The notes under the pieces were generated by a model. It did no database searches, was not told where the DNA came from, and saw only the letters and a list, made by a program, of their open reading frames with translations. Shown here one piece after another: positions 1 through 7,542 of a stretch of 22,365 nt of DNA. The translations under genes were made by a program, and so were the position numbers. The DNA comes from Planctomycetaceae bacterium (GTDB taxonomy: Bacteria; Planctomycetota; Planctomycetia; Pirellulales; Thermoguttaceae). The stretch's first letter is position 1, and each line of letters starts with the position of its first letter. Location of the stretch: assembly GCA_031288955.1 (NCBI GenBank), contig JAITQJ010000194.1, positions 1 through 22,365 on the forward strand. Reading direction: 5' to 3'.

Positions 1-1
1 A

Positions 2-595
2 AGTCCGACGCAAATCGTTGTTTCTGCTGATTTGGCGGAAGAGGACAACCTTTGGCTTCGGAGTTTGCGTGATGATTTGGACGTTGCCGGTATGGACAGA
101 GTTATTACACAGCAGGAACACGCTGACGGTAAATTATCAGTAGAAGCATATTTGCAGGTGATTTTGAAGGCGAATCCTTTTACATTTCAGGAGATTCAAG
201 ATATGAGAGGCAAAACATTTGATGAAGTGATGGAAGAAGCAGGGGTTACGGCAAAGTGGGTAAACCGGGGATTCGTTCTCGGCGAAGAACGGGGCATTGC
301 CCTTGGCGAGGAGCGCGGCATTGCCCTCGGGGAGGTTCGCGGTATCGCCCTTGGAGAAATGCGCGGAGAAGAACGCGGTATTGCCCTTGGGATTGTTCGC
401 GGCGAGGAACGCGGGGCTATTCGGGAAAAGGCAAATGCCGTCATAACGGTACTTTCTGCCCGATTCCAAACCGTTCCCAGAACGATTCAAGACAATATCA
501 AATCCTATACCGACTTAATCGCTTTGGACTCCCTGTTAGTCGCGGCTGTTACCTGCGAAAGCATTAAGGATTTCCGGCAAAATCTCGTGCGGTGA
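2..595 (+). CDS. Rpn-family recombination-promoting nuclease / PD-(D/E)XK transposase-like protein, 3' part
   Basis: The frame is open from the first bases of the window, so the gene starts upstream and only its C-terminal part (about 197 codons) is visible. A TTG at 32 is not a credible start because the frame reads through it with family-like sequence (VSADLAEEDNLWLRSL). That stretch and the following helical region resemble the segment after the PD-(D/E)XK nuclease core of Rpn/'PD-(D/E)XK nuclease family transposase' proteins. A run of GEERGIAL octads follows, a well-known feature of this family, and then a short C-terminal helical tail (ITVLSARFQTVP). The nuclease active site itself lies outside the window and cannot be checked. 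Rpn proteins are DNA endonucleases linked to RecA-independent recombination and, more recently, to phage defence; which role applies here is not visible. The Nudix gene begins 3 nt after the TGA, suggesting co-transcription. Confidence 0.75.
   Translation, partial: SPTQIVVSADLAEEDNLWLRSLRDDLDVAGMDRVITQQEHADGKLSVEAYLQVILKANPFTFQEIQDMRGKTFDEVMEEAGVTAKWVNRGFVLGEERGIALGEERGIALGEVRGIALGEMRGEERGIALGIVRGEERGAIREKANAVITVLSARFQTVPRTIQDNIKSYTDLIALDSLLVAAVTCESIKDFRQNLVR
281..424 (+). repeat. In-frame 24-bp tandem repeats encoding GEERGIAL octads
   Basis: Read in the gene's frame, the units are 281-304, 305-328, 329-352, a 12-bp half unit 353-364, 365-388, another half unit 389-400, and a last decayed unit 401-424. 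Each full unit encodes G-E-x-R-G-I-A-L and half units encode G-x-x-R. Unit length is always a multiple of 12 bp, so gain or loss of units keeps the frame. Third positions differ between units, so the array is not newly expanded. Confidence 0.9.
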
Positions 596-598
596 ATT

Positions 599-1210
599 AT
601 GGAAGAACACGTTCTCGTTGTCCCGACGGCTTTATTTCACGAACTCGGCTCTTTTCAAGGCTTTTGCAGCGATGCGGCAAAGTACCGCGATGTGTTGCTG
701 GCGGCGGAAAATGTGCAGTTTCGTCCCCGCAGTGCGGCAGAAAAAGACCCCGCATTTAAGCAACTGATACCGTATATGATTTTCGTTCATACCGATTCGA
801 CCGGTACCGTCCGGCTCTTTCAGTATGTCCGGGGCAAGGGCGGCGGCGAAAGCCGCTTGTTAGCCAAGCGGAGCATCGGTATCGGCGGACACATTAACTC
901 GGAAGACGTGTCTGCCCGCACCGGTGAACAATCGGTCTATTGGGCGGGATTACAGCGTGAACTGAACGAGGAAGTCGTTTTGAACACCTCTTTTACGCAG
1001 CAGTGTATCGGTTTGATTAACGACGATTCAACGGAGGTCGGCAGCGTTCATTTAGGCATTGTACATCGTTTTGACGTTGCAGAGGCGAATGTCGTTTCAA
1101 ATGAAAAGGAACTGATTGAATCCGGTTTTATGCCTCTTTCCGAACTCCGTCAACACCGCGGACAACTTGAAAGTTGGTCTGCGTTTGCATTAGATGCTCT
1201 TTGGGGTTAA
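599..1210 (+). CDS. Nudix-like hydrolase (COG4112-type predicted phosphoesterase)
   Basis: This is a 203-residue protein. It contains GIGGHIN at residues 94-100 and, after a long insertion, RELNEEV at 120-126. These match the glycine and REUxEE halves of the Nudix box, but G97 to R120 is about nine residues longer than the standard G-x5-E-x7-REUxEE spacing. That elongated box is what I recall for the MutT-family COG4112 group. R120, E121, E124 and E125 would supply the metal site. Nudix enzymes cleave nucleoside-diphosphate-linked substrates; the substrate here cannot be told from sequence. No signal peptide is visible, so it is probably cytosolic. The ATG at 599 lies 3 nt after the Rpn-like gene's stop with no clear SD, suggesting translational coupling. 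It ends in TAA and is followed by a candidate terminator. Confidence 0.75.
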   Translation: MEEHVLVVPTALFHELGSFQGFCSDAAKYRDVLLAAENVQFRPRSAAEKDPAFKQLIPYMIFVHTDSTGTVRLFQYVRGKGGGESRLLAKRSIGIGGHINSEDVSARTGEQSVYWAGLQRELNEEVVLNTSFTQQCIGLINDDSTEVGSVHLGIVHRFDVAEANVVSNEKELIESGFMPLSELRQHRGQLESWSAFALDALWG

Positions 1211-1214
1211 CTTG

Positions 1215-1243
1215 CGCAATCTGGGCGGAGTTTGCGTTTTTTT
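1215..1243 (+). terminator. Candidate intrinsic terminator after the Nudix gene
   Basis: CGCAA (1215-1219) pairs with TTGCG (1232-1236) across a 12-nt loop, followed directly by seven T residues (1237-1243) and further T-rich sequence. The stem is only 5 bp, so confidence is moderate. The rest of the gap up to the porin (to 1371) shows no gene. Confidence 0.4.
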
Positions 1244-1371
1244 CTTTTTATTCTGTTTCTGCGGGTTATTCCGCTGCGGTCAAGTATTTTTACGTCAGGT
1301 TAATCCGATTATCCGTATTTTGCCGTCTATTCCGTTCGATACAAATATACGGAAAACAACAACCCTCGCGG

Positions 1372-1399
1372 TTAAGTTAAAAAACAATAACTTAAGGAG
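1372..1399 (+). promoter_or_regulatory. 8-bp inverted repeat overlapping the porin ribosome-binding site
   Basis: TTAAGTTA (1372-1379) and TAACTTAA (1388-1395) are perfect inverted repeats separated by 8 nt of mostly A. The right arm runs into the SD sequence AAGGAG (1394-1399), which lies 5 nt before the ATG at 1405 and 8 nt before the ATG at 1408. As RNA the hairpin would partly cover the SD; as DNA it could be a protein site. Which applies is not shown. Confidence 0.5.
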
Positions 1400-1404
1400 A
1401 ACAA

Positions 1405-2934
1405 ATGATGCGGAAACATTGGTATGGATTAGCCGTCCTTCTGTTCGGCAGCAGTCTGGTCATCGCTGATGACCTCAATTATTGGGATGTCCCGGCTAGC
1501 GAAGCCCTTCCCGTTGCAACACAAATCACCGGCGGTTTAACCCCCAAACGTCCGGCGGCAATGACTGTCGTTCGTGCGCAGAGTACCGTCAATCCCGTTC
1601 AGCAGGTTTCAGCACAGGAGGCTCCTCCCGCTCCAACGCTTAACGATACCCTGCTCGTTGCGGCAGCACCGAAACCGGCGCAAAACGTACCGTCGGACAA
1701 TGCCGCCGTGTTTGCCGAATTGCAGCGGCTCACAGACGAAGTCGAAAAGATTAAGAAAGATACAAAAAAGCCCGACACAAAAAAGGCTTGGTCATCGCCG
1801 AAAGTCGGCGGACGTATCTTCTACGATTCCTACACCATTGATAACGATGGCACAAACATCAAGAACAAGGCAGGTATCCGTGAAATGCGGCTTTCGGTTG
1901 CCGGTACCGGTTTTGATTCCTTCGATTACAAGACCGAATGGGGAATGACCGGAGCCACTGATACTACCAACACTAAAGGAGAAATCAATTTGTATGACAC
2001 GTGGCTCGGAGTTAAGCACGTACCGCTCTTCGGATATCTCCGTGCCGGTCATTACCGGATAGAAACCGGTATGGGCTATATGGTCAGCGGGCTGCATACG
2101 ACATTGACGGAAAATGCCTCGCCGGCAAGTGCATTCAGCGTTGGACGTAAACTCGGTTAGTCGTCGCAGCATTTGTTTGCCAATGACCGGATTCGGTTTA
2201 TTTCTGGTCTCTATGACGGGACAGCGATTAACGCACTACGGGTATCGCAAAACAAAGACGACCACGGACAGGTGTTTAACACCCGATTGTCCGCAGCACC
2301 GTATTACGGCGATGAAGGACGCTATGTTCTGCACTTCGGCGGACATTATACGTATCTTGCCGATGTGGATTCGCGTGTCAGAGTACAGCCCGGCGGAAGT
2401 AACTGGTTAGCATACACATTGGATACGGCTGCTGTCCCTACGAATCATCATCACCGCAGCGGTATTGAGGCAGCCTATCAAGACGGTCCGTTCGCTATTC
2501 ACAGTGAAGCCTTTTTTGCCCAATTCGGCGGTAACGTTGACAAAACCGCCAAAGGTTTTTCGACAGAATTCACGTACTTTTTAGGCGGCGAACACCGTGC
2601 TTACTCTTTGACCAGCGGCACCTTTGGGGCGGTTAAGATGAAGAATAACTTTCATCCGTTTGAAAGCGGCGGCAGGAATCTCGTTGACGGCTTCGGTGCC
2701 TGGCAACTCGTTCTCCAATACGGTTACACTGACCTCGGAGACTGGCGGACAGATACTCGTGATAGCGGGAACCGCGGCGGTTTGCAAAGCGACGTAACCT
2801 TTGGTGTCAACTGGTTCTGGACACCGAATGTCCGCTGGATATTTGAATACACCAATTCGCAGCAGAATACCGGCACGGATTATGTGCATACCAACCAGGA
2901 TATTTTCGGTACGAGTTTGCGGATATTTTTCTAA
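1405..2934 (+). pseudogene. OprO/OprP-type outer-membrane porin interrupted by an in-frame TAG
   Basis: One reading frame of 510 codons spans this region, broken only by TAG at 2158-2160. The first half (251 aa) has a signal peptide (cleavage near VIA-DD), a Pro/Ala-rich linker, a short coiled coil (AELQRLTDEVEKIKK) and the start of a beta-barrel. After the TAG the same frame continues for 257 codons (SSQHLFANDRIRF onward) with alternating beta-strand sequence and ends in RIFF, the terminal Phe expected of BAM-inserted barrels. Signal, coiled coil and Porin_O_P-like barrel form the common planctomycetal porin layout, so the two halves are one gene. The start at 1405 or 1408 has a good SD. With the TAG read as stop, the product lacks about half the barrel. 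Alternatives are amber readthrough or a sequencing error. The substrate (phosphate or other anions in OprO/P relatives) is unknown. Confidence 0.8.
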
Positions 2935-2941
2935 CGGATAA

Positions 2942-2970
2942 TTGACAATATCCGGTGAACACCTGATAAT
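2942..2970 (+). promoter_or_regulatory. Sigma-70-type promoter for the PSP1 gene
   Basis: TTGACA (2942-2947), a 17-bp spacer and GATAAT (2965-2970) match the housekeeping consensus well. Transcription would begin near 2977, after the porin stop at 2934. This argues against any PSP1 start upstream of that point. The -10 box lies inside the left arm of a 13-bp inverted repeat. Confidence 0.6.
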
Positions 2971-3028
2971 TGAATCGCCAAGAGATGTGCTGCCCTGTCG
3001 GGCTGACTGCTTTTTGCGATTCAATTAT
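2966..3028 (+). repeat. 13-bp perfect inverted repeat in the PSP1 leader
   Basis: ATAATTGAATCGC (2966-2978) is exactly complementary to GCGATTCAATTAT (3016-3028). The 37-nt interior holds a smaller GCCC/GGGC hairpin (2992-3003). The left arm overlaps the -10 hexamer and the right arm ends about 10 nt before the likely TTG start. It could act as an operator pair, a leader structure, or be a remnant of a small palindromic repeat element. Confidence 0.65.
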
Positions 3029-3037
3029 TGTTTTGTT

Positions 3038-3760
3038 TTGCCTGCATATAATAAATACATCGTCCGTTTTGGAGCAATGCGTCTTCACGGCGTTTTTTCG
3101 TTTGCCGATACAGAGACTGACGATAATGCGGTGTTCCGGCACGGAACACGGGTTGTCGTTCATACACCGCGGGGGCAGGAAACGGGAACGGTGCTTTGCA
3201 GTGCAACGCAAGCGGCATTGGATAAAATCAAGCCGGACATTCCTGAAGACCGGATTCTTCGGGTAATGACTCTTGAAGACGAAATGGAGAGCCGGAAGAT
3301 TTTGGAGGTTGAAAAAGATGATGTCCGGCGTTGTAAGGGCGTTGTCGATTCGATGGAACTTCAAATGACGCTGGTTCGTGTTGAACGTCTTTTCGGCGGC
3401 GAGCGGCTGGTTGTCTATTATACTGCCGAAAACAGGATTGATTTTCGGGAACTCGTGAAGATGCTTACCGGCGAGTTTCACACGCGTATTGAGATGCGGC
3501 AGATTGGTGTCAGGGACGAAACAAAACTGCTGGCGGATTTTGGGGACTGCGGCAGAGATGTATGCTGTAACCAATTTTTAATCGAAATACCGCCGGTGTC
3601 GATGAAGATGGCAAAACTGCAAAAGGCAACGTTTGACCCGAACAAAATCAGCGGACGCTGCGGACGCTTGAAATGCTGTTTAAGATACGAATACGACCAA
3701 TATACCGGTAACAAAAAAGAGAGAGACGGCAAAGACGATGATAAAGTTCAGGAGATATAA
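3038..3760 (+). CDS. PSP1 C-terminal-domain protein (YaaT-like)
   Basis: This is a 240-residue protein from the TTG at 3038. The family's cysteine pattern is complete: FGDCGRDVCC at about 168-177 and GRCGRLKCC at about 207-214, joined by PPVSMKMAKLQ and PNKISG. The opening strand YIVRFGAMRLHG (residues 7-18) belongs to the domain, so the internal ATG at 3077 would remove conserved sequence. The upstream promoter (start site near 2977) excludes the longer frame beginning at 2942. No SD is visible before TTG 3038, so the start is uncertain. Bacillus YaaT acts with YlbF/YmcA as a partner of RNase Y and in development; that role is not shown here. The TAA is one base before the next ATG, indicating coupling with the DUF1080 gene. 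The C-terminus is charged (KKERDGKDDDK). Confidence 0.8.
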   Translation: MPAYNKYIVRFGAMRLHGVFSFADTETDDNAVFRHGTRVVVHTPRGQETGTVLCSATQAALDKIKPDIPEDRILRVMTLEDEMESRKILEVEKDDVRRCKGVVDSMELQMTLVRVERLFGGERLVVYYTAENRIDFRELVKMLTGEFHTRIEMRQIGVRDETKLLADFGDCGRDVCCNQFLIEIPPVSMKMAKLQKATFDPNKISGRCGRLKCCLRYEYDQYTGNKKERDGKDDDKVQEI

Positions 3761-3761
3761 A

Positions 3762-4529
3762 ATGCGGTTGATTTTAGTATGTGTTTTGATTGCCGTACCA
3801 TCGGCAATGCTTGGTGCGGCGGACAATCCCGATGCGGGTATCGGGGAAATTATTGCCGGTCATACCGTTTCCGAACCGGTGCCGCTGATACCGGACAAGG
3901 GACTTGACGGCTGGACGGCACACTGGGGCAAGCCGCTGACCAAGACGCGGTGGAAGAATACGGACGGTAAATTGGAATTGCAGCCGCCGGGAAAAGATTA
4001 CGACCACACGAACGGCGATATGGTTACGGTCAAAGAATACAAGAATTTTATTCTCGACTTCGATTGGATTGCGTCGAAAGGCTGCAATAGCGGTGTGAAG
4101 ATTCGCCTGAAAGATTTCGGCGAAATCGGGGCGAAAATCAATTACAGTAAAACTTTCGGCTGGCTTGGTATCGAGTATCAGATTCTCGATGACCCCAACA
4201 ACGGTGAAGGAAAAAAAGAAGATGGACGCTGGTCGTCTGCTGCCCTGTACAGTATGTTTGCCCCCGACAAGGACAAGAAACATCTCCAGCCGCACGGCAA
4301 GGTTAACAGCGGACGGATTGTCGTGCTTGATAATCATATTGAACATTGGCTCAACGGAGAAAAGGTGCTGCAATACGACATCGGCAGCGAGGTTTGGAAC
4401 AAAGCCCTTAAAGGCGGCAAATTTGCAAGAGCAAAGGGCTTTGGTGAAAATGCGTCCGGCTTTATTATGCTCCAAGACCACGGACACGCTGTAACAATAA
4501 CCAAGTTCACGATACGGGAAATTGATTGA
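3762..4529 (+). CDS. Secreted DUF1080 / 3-keto-disaccharide hydrolase-type protein
   Basis: This is a 255-residue protein. The start at 3762 is set by AGGAG (3750-3754) at 7-nt spacing; an in-frame ATG at 3738 lies inside the PSP1 gene and would spoil the signal peptide. Residues 1-22 form a signal peptide (MRLILVCVLIAVPSAMLGAA). The rest is the jelly-roll DUF1080 fold: LIPDKGLDGWTAHW near the start, then CNSGVKIRL, GIEYQILDD, SAALYSMFAP, and HWLNGEKVLQYD towards the end. The family (PF06439) is greatly expanded in Planctomycetota and includes hydrolases of 3-keto-glycosides; the substrate here is unknown. No lipobox is present, so it is probably periplasmic or exported. It shares a transcript with the PSP1 gene, an unusual pairing of cytosolic and secreted proteins that may reflect only promoter sharing. 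Confidence 0.85.
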   Translation: MRLILVCVLIAVPSAMLGAADNPDAGIGEIIAGHTVSEPVPLIPDKGLDGWTAHWGKPLTKTRWKNTDGKLELQPPGKDYDHTNGDMVTVKEYKNFILDFDWIASKGCNSGVKIRLKDFGEIGAKINYSKTFGWLGIEYQILDDPNNGEGKKEDGRWSSAALYSMFAPDKDKKHLQPHGKVNSGRIVVLDNHIEHWLNGEKVLQYDIGSEVWNKALKGGKFARAKGFGENASGFIMLQDHGHAVTITKFTIREID

Positions 4530-4556
4530 GAATGAAGAATGGGGGAAAACGGAAGC

Positions 4557-4586
4557 ACGAGCGGGGGGCTTGTGCGCCCCGCTCGT
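4557..4586 (+). terminator. Strong GC hairpin after the DUF1080 gene
   Basis: ACGAGCGGGG (4557-4566) and CCCCGCTCGT (4577-4586) form a perfect 10-bp stem with a 10-nt loop, 27 nt after the DUF1080 stop. No T tract follows directly; the next T run is at 4622-4628, just after the small palindrome AGAACAGTTCT (4610-4620). It may end the PSP1-DUF1080 transcript or belong to the parA control region. Confidence 0.5.
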
Positions 4587-4671
4587 ACGCCGAGAATGGT
4601 ATAGGTTATAGAACAGTTCTGTTTTTTTACTTTGCCCCGGTCGGTGTAATGTGCCTCGCGGGTATTTGCTC

Positions 4672-4700
4672 TTGACCCCGCCGGCGTAAAAAAGGATACT
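4672..4700 (+). promoter_or_regulatory. Candidate promoter of the ParA gene
   Basis: TTGACC (4672-4677), 17-bp spacer and GATACT (4695-4700) resemble a sigma-70 promoter. The start site would fall almost at the ATG (4708), giving a leaderless or near-leaderless transcript. No well-placed SD is visible; AAAGGA at about 4691-4696 is far from the ATG and inside the -10 region. Confidence 0.35.
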
Positions 4701-4707
4701 GCGTCTG

Positions 4708-5445
4708 ATGCGTATCTTTTGCGTTGCCAACCAGAAAGGCGGGGTCGGGAAAACAACAACCGCCGTCGCTCTTGCCGATACCCTTGCGAAAACAGGGGCG
4801 AAAACGCTGCTTGCCGATTTTGACCCCCAATGCAACGCAACGAGCGGATTGGGTATAACTCCTGTGCTGAATACACCGTTGACGGCAGCGTCGGCGGTAC
4901 CGATGACCTGTCCGACACGGATTCCGAATCTTGATATGCTGCCCGGCTGCCGGAATGTTGCCGCCCTGAATTCGTTAACGGCAACGCCGGCGGTCTATGC
5001 AGTGAAACAGATTCAGGAAAATCTGCGGCAAATGATGGACGGCTACGAATACGTTCTTTTCGATTGTCCGCCGTCGCTGGGACGCTTGACAGAATTGGCT
5101 TTGTCTGTTTCAAGCGAAATTCTGATGCCGATTCAGTGCGAGTTTTTTGCGATGGAAGGACTTGTGCAGATGATTGAGGTCATCAAAAATGTAATGCAGC
5201 GGCGTTCCGGCGGTGATTTGCAGTTTGCCGGAATTGTTTTGACGATGTACGATGCCGGTTTGGAATTGACGTATGAGGTCGAAAAAGAGGTGCGTCATTT
5301 TTTCGGCGAAATCGTTTTTGAAACGGTGATACCGCGTGACGTTGCCGTCAGTGAAGCCCCTAGTCACGCATTGCCGGTACTGGAATACGCCCCGCGCAGC
5401 CGCGGTGCAAGAGCCTATACCGAACTGTGTATGGAATTGATATGA
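4708..5445 (+). CDS. ParA/Soj-family ATPase
   Basis: This is a 245-residue protein. It has the deviant Walker A motif KGGVGKTT at residues 10-17, including signature lysine K10 and catalytic K15. The A' motif FDPQ is at 38-41 and the Walker B region VLFDCPPSLG at 116-125. Length and motif order match chromosomal Soj/ParA proteins without an N-terminal DNA-binding extension, rather than the longer plasmid type. ParA ATPases form ATP-dependent dimers on DNA and position a ParB-parS complex or other cargo. No parB follows: the next gene is convergent and unrelated. It may be an orphan ParA, possibly positioning something else, or its parB may lie elsewhere. No canonical parS sequence was seen in the window. 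Confidence 0.88.
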   Translation: MRIFCVANQKGGVGKTTTAVALADTLAKTGAKTLLADFDPQCNATSGLGITPVLNTPLTAASAVPMTCPTRIPNLDMLPGCRNVAALNSLTATPAVYAVKQIQENLRQMMDGYEYVLFDCPPSLGRLTELALSVSSEILMPIQCEFFAMEGLVQMIEVIKNVMQRRSGGDLQFAGIVLTMYDAGLELTYEVEKEVRHFFGEIVFETVIPRDVAVSEAPSHALPVLEYAPRSRGARAYTELCMELI

Positions 5446-5447
5446 CC

Positions 5448-5461
5448 CCCGCCTTGGCGGG
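5448..5461. terminator. GC hairpin between convergent ParA and cytochrome genes
   Basis: CCCGCC (5448-5453) and GGCGGG (5456-5461) form a compact palindrome that can fold with a CTTG loop, starting 3 nt after the ParA stop. It sits between two convergent genes and could serve both, but neither side has a T tract. Confidence 0.4.
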
Positions 5462-5486
5462 CGGTAAATGTACAACAATTTATCCT

Positions 5487-7448
5487 TTACAGCGACAGCA
5501 CGTATTCGCACAGGTCATCAATTTGTTCGTCCGTTAAACCGCCGACATCGCCTTCAACATCGCCGTGCCTGCCTAACTTGAACACGTCCCGCATCGTCTT
5601 GTAACGTCCGTCGTGTAAATACGGTGCCGTCCGCCAAGACTCCATCAGCGTCGGCGTATCAAAATCACTTCGCCGGTCAAAATAACACTTCGTATTCACG
5701 TCGTGCATCTTCCTGTCTGTAAAATATGTTTCTGCCGGATGGCATACAGCACAGCCGATTTTCTCGTCCTCGAAAATCTTTTTGCCCCGCTTGGCACGCT
5801 CACTCAAGCCGCCCTTCACCAAATACGGACTCGCCGCCGGTTTCATCGCCGCAAGGTACGCATCAATGTCCCGACACTTCGCCTCGTCAGGTGTCGCAAA
5901 TTGAATATACTTAAAACCCGTACGGATACATTGCAAGCCCTGCGTGTCGGTGTGCCATTCCTCCCGTTTCGGGTCAGTTAGTTTCAGACGTTTATCCAAT
6001 TCAGGATTGTCGCGGACTCCTTCCCACATCGACGGCGTTGTTTTGTGCGAATACAACAAACTCTTCGCATTCTTCGGGTTGCCCAAGTCATCGTTCATCA
6101 AATCCCAGTTGTAGCCGTCCATTCGGGCATCAGGATGACAACTCGCACAACTTTGCCATTTCTGAAAACACAGCGTTGCATCATTCCACCAGACTTCGCC
6201 CCGCCGTTCCGAAGTCCACTCCGGTTTCGGTCCCAAAGCAATTTCCGTTTTCGCCAGCGTTGCGGTATCGATTTTACAAACGGTATCGCTAAAATACATT
6301 CCGACGAAAACATTGTTTCCGGCGCGGGCAACGGCTCTCGCTCCCTTGCCGTCAAGTACAATCCGTTTCTTCAAGCCGACGAGAAAGGCTAAATCGTTCG
6401 GCACATCGTTTGCCGGATTATGCGGTGCTTCATTTTCAGCCCCATCTCCGGCAGCCTGCATATCATATACCGGCAGAGCGGCGAGTTTTTTGTGCATTCC
6501 TTCTGCATCAATGACGAGCAGTTCGCTTGTTCCGGCAACGGCAATGTAAATGGTTTTGCCGTCAGCAGAAACGGTAATGCCCCAGGGATTGGCAGCCCCT
6601 AAATCGACATCGTCCAGCAGAACGGTGTTGACGAACCCGTGATTTTTGCTGTCCAACTGCGTCGTATCAATGATTGCTACGCCCGCGGTATTCATCCAGC
6701 CGCGTTCAACCTGAGTTGTCGGTATCTGAAACCTCGCAAGGATTTCGGTAATATAGACGTATCTGCCGTCCGGTGAAAGGGCGATGCCGTGCAGAGAACC
6801 GCTGCCGTTGGGAAGGCGGATTTGCTTAACGCTGCCGTCGGCAGTGCTGATGACGGAAATTTCGGCGGCAACGTCAATCATTGCGTCGGGGTCTTCCGGT
6901 TTGTTGCCGATGTCGAACGGAATACTGTTGCACACGAGAACATATTTTCCGTCATTGGTGACGACAGCGCAGCGGGGTTCGCGGACGGCTTTTATTTTCC
7001 GAACGGTCTTTAATTCCGGCAAATCGTATTCCCAAACATCGGTCGAGAATTGGCTGCAAACATAACCTTTTTTGCCGTCGGGAGACAGAGCGATTCCGAT
7101 AGGAGTATGACCGGCATCGGCTGTTCCGGTGATTTTGCCGTTTTCGATTTTGAAAAGTTTGCCGTTCTCCTTTCCGCCGGCAGCGTAAAGAATACTGCCG
7201 TTAACGGCAACGGCGTACGGAGCGGTACCGTTGAGGGAAATTGTACTTTTGACCGTGTTGGATTCGGCATCAATGACGGCGATTTCACCGGCATCGGAAT
7301 TGGCACTATAAAGGAATTTTCCGTCGGCGGAAACGGCGAGAGAGTGCGGACCTCTGTAGTGTGTTTCACTATTTTGGGCAAAGAGCGGCGCAGCGGCTGC
7401 TAAACCGGCAGTAATATAGAAAGCAATAGTTAGAATGATACGGCGCAT
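5487..7448 (-). CDS. Secreted YVTN beta-propeller / di-haem c-type cytochrome fusion
   Basis: This is a 653-residue protein. The start at 7448 (MRRIILTIAFYITAG) is chosen because AGGAG lies 7 nt upstream; a second ATG at 7466 is further up. A signal peptide ends near LFAQ (about residue 25). Residues ~30-430 hold repeated propeller blades with SxDGKxxYxA motifs (for example LAVSADGKFLYSAN, IALSPDGRYVYI). The C-terminal third has two haem c sites, CASCH at 434-438 and CAVCH at 566-570, in a cytochrome c peroxidase/MauG-like context with a LPYLHDGRY-type stretch (TAPYLHDGRYKTMRDV). Propeller plus di-haem domains are common in planctomycetal secreted proteins; the physiological reaction is unknown, with peroxidase or electron transfer likely. 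It is exported to the periplasm, where haem is attached. It has its own promoter, divergent from the isomerase gene. Confidence 0.85.
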   Translation of the reverse strand: MRRIILTIAFYITAGLAAAAPLFAQNSETHYRGPHSLAVSADGKFLYSANSDAGEIAVIDAESNTVKSTISLNGTAPYAVAVNGSILYAAGGKENGKLFKIENGKITGTADAGHTPIGIALSPDGKKGYVCSQFSTDVWEYDLPELKTVRKIKAVREPRCAVVTNDGKYVLVCNSIPFDIGNKPEDPDAMIDVAAEISVISTADGSVKQIRLPNGSGSLHGIALSPDGRYVYITEILARFQIPTTQVERGWMNTAGVAIIDTTQLDSKNHGFVNTVLLDDVDLGAANPWGITVSADGKTIYIAVAGTSELLVIDAEGMHKKLAALPVYDMQAAGDGAENEAPHNPANDVPNDLAFLVGLKKRIVLDGKGARAVARAGNNVFVGMYFSDTVCKIDTATLAKTEIALGPKPEWTSERRGEVWWNDATLCFQKWQSCASCHPDARMDGYNWDLMNDDLGNPKNAKSLLYSHKTTPSMWEGVRDNPELDKRLKLTDPKREEWHTDTQGLQCIRTGFKYIQFATPDEAKCRDIDAYLAAMKPAASPYLVKGGLSERAKRGKKIFEDEKIGCAVCHPAETYFTDRKMHDVNTKCYFDRRSDFDTPTLMESWRTAPYLHDGRYKTMRDVFKLGRHGDVEGDVGGLTDEQIDDLCEYVLSL

Positions 7449-7481
7449 TGGTTGTCTCCTAATCATCAGGTTGGTACTATG

Positions 7482-7510
7482 AGTATAACATAACGGGAGG
7501 GAAAAAGCAA
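7482..7510 (-). promoter_or_regulatory. Promoter of the propeller/cytochrome gene
   Basis: On the minus strand TTGCTT (7510-7505), 17-bp spacer and TATACT (7487-7482). The start site would be near 7475, giving a leader of about 27 nt that contains the AGGAG site at 7460-7456. Confidence 0.55.
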
Positions 7511-7542
7511 TAGACTGTTCCTTCGCGGGTGTCCGGCAACCC

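Noticed and set aside
281..424. CRISPR-like repeat array
   Set aside because: Repeats are adjacent without spacers, in frame, and encode the GEERGIAL octad typical of the Rpn family.
1194..1469. Small frames in the Nudix-porin gap
   Set aside because: They overlap the Nudix end, the candidate terminator and the porin start; residues are Phe/Cys-rich read-through of T tracts with no SD.
2158..2160. Genome-wide recoding of TAG
   Set aside because: TAG ends the YTV gene at 12639-12641 directly before a strong terminator, and one internal TAG is not enough to claim a changed code.
2942..3037. PSP1 start at TTG 2942
   Set aside because: That TTG is the -35 hexamer of a good promoter whose start site lies downstream, and the added residues are not family-like.
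4610..4620. AGAACAGTTCT as a LexA-type SOS box
   Set aside because: GAAC and GTTC are separated by a single base, which does not match the spacing of known LexA sites; kept only as an unnamed palindrome.
3774..4835. 353-codon open frame on - strand
   Set aside because: Antisense to the DUF1080 and ParA genes, which have clear family motifs; composition is shadow-like.
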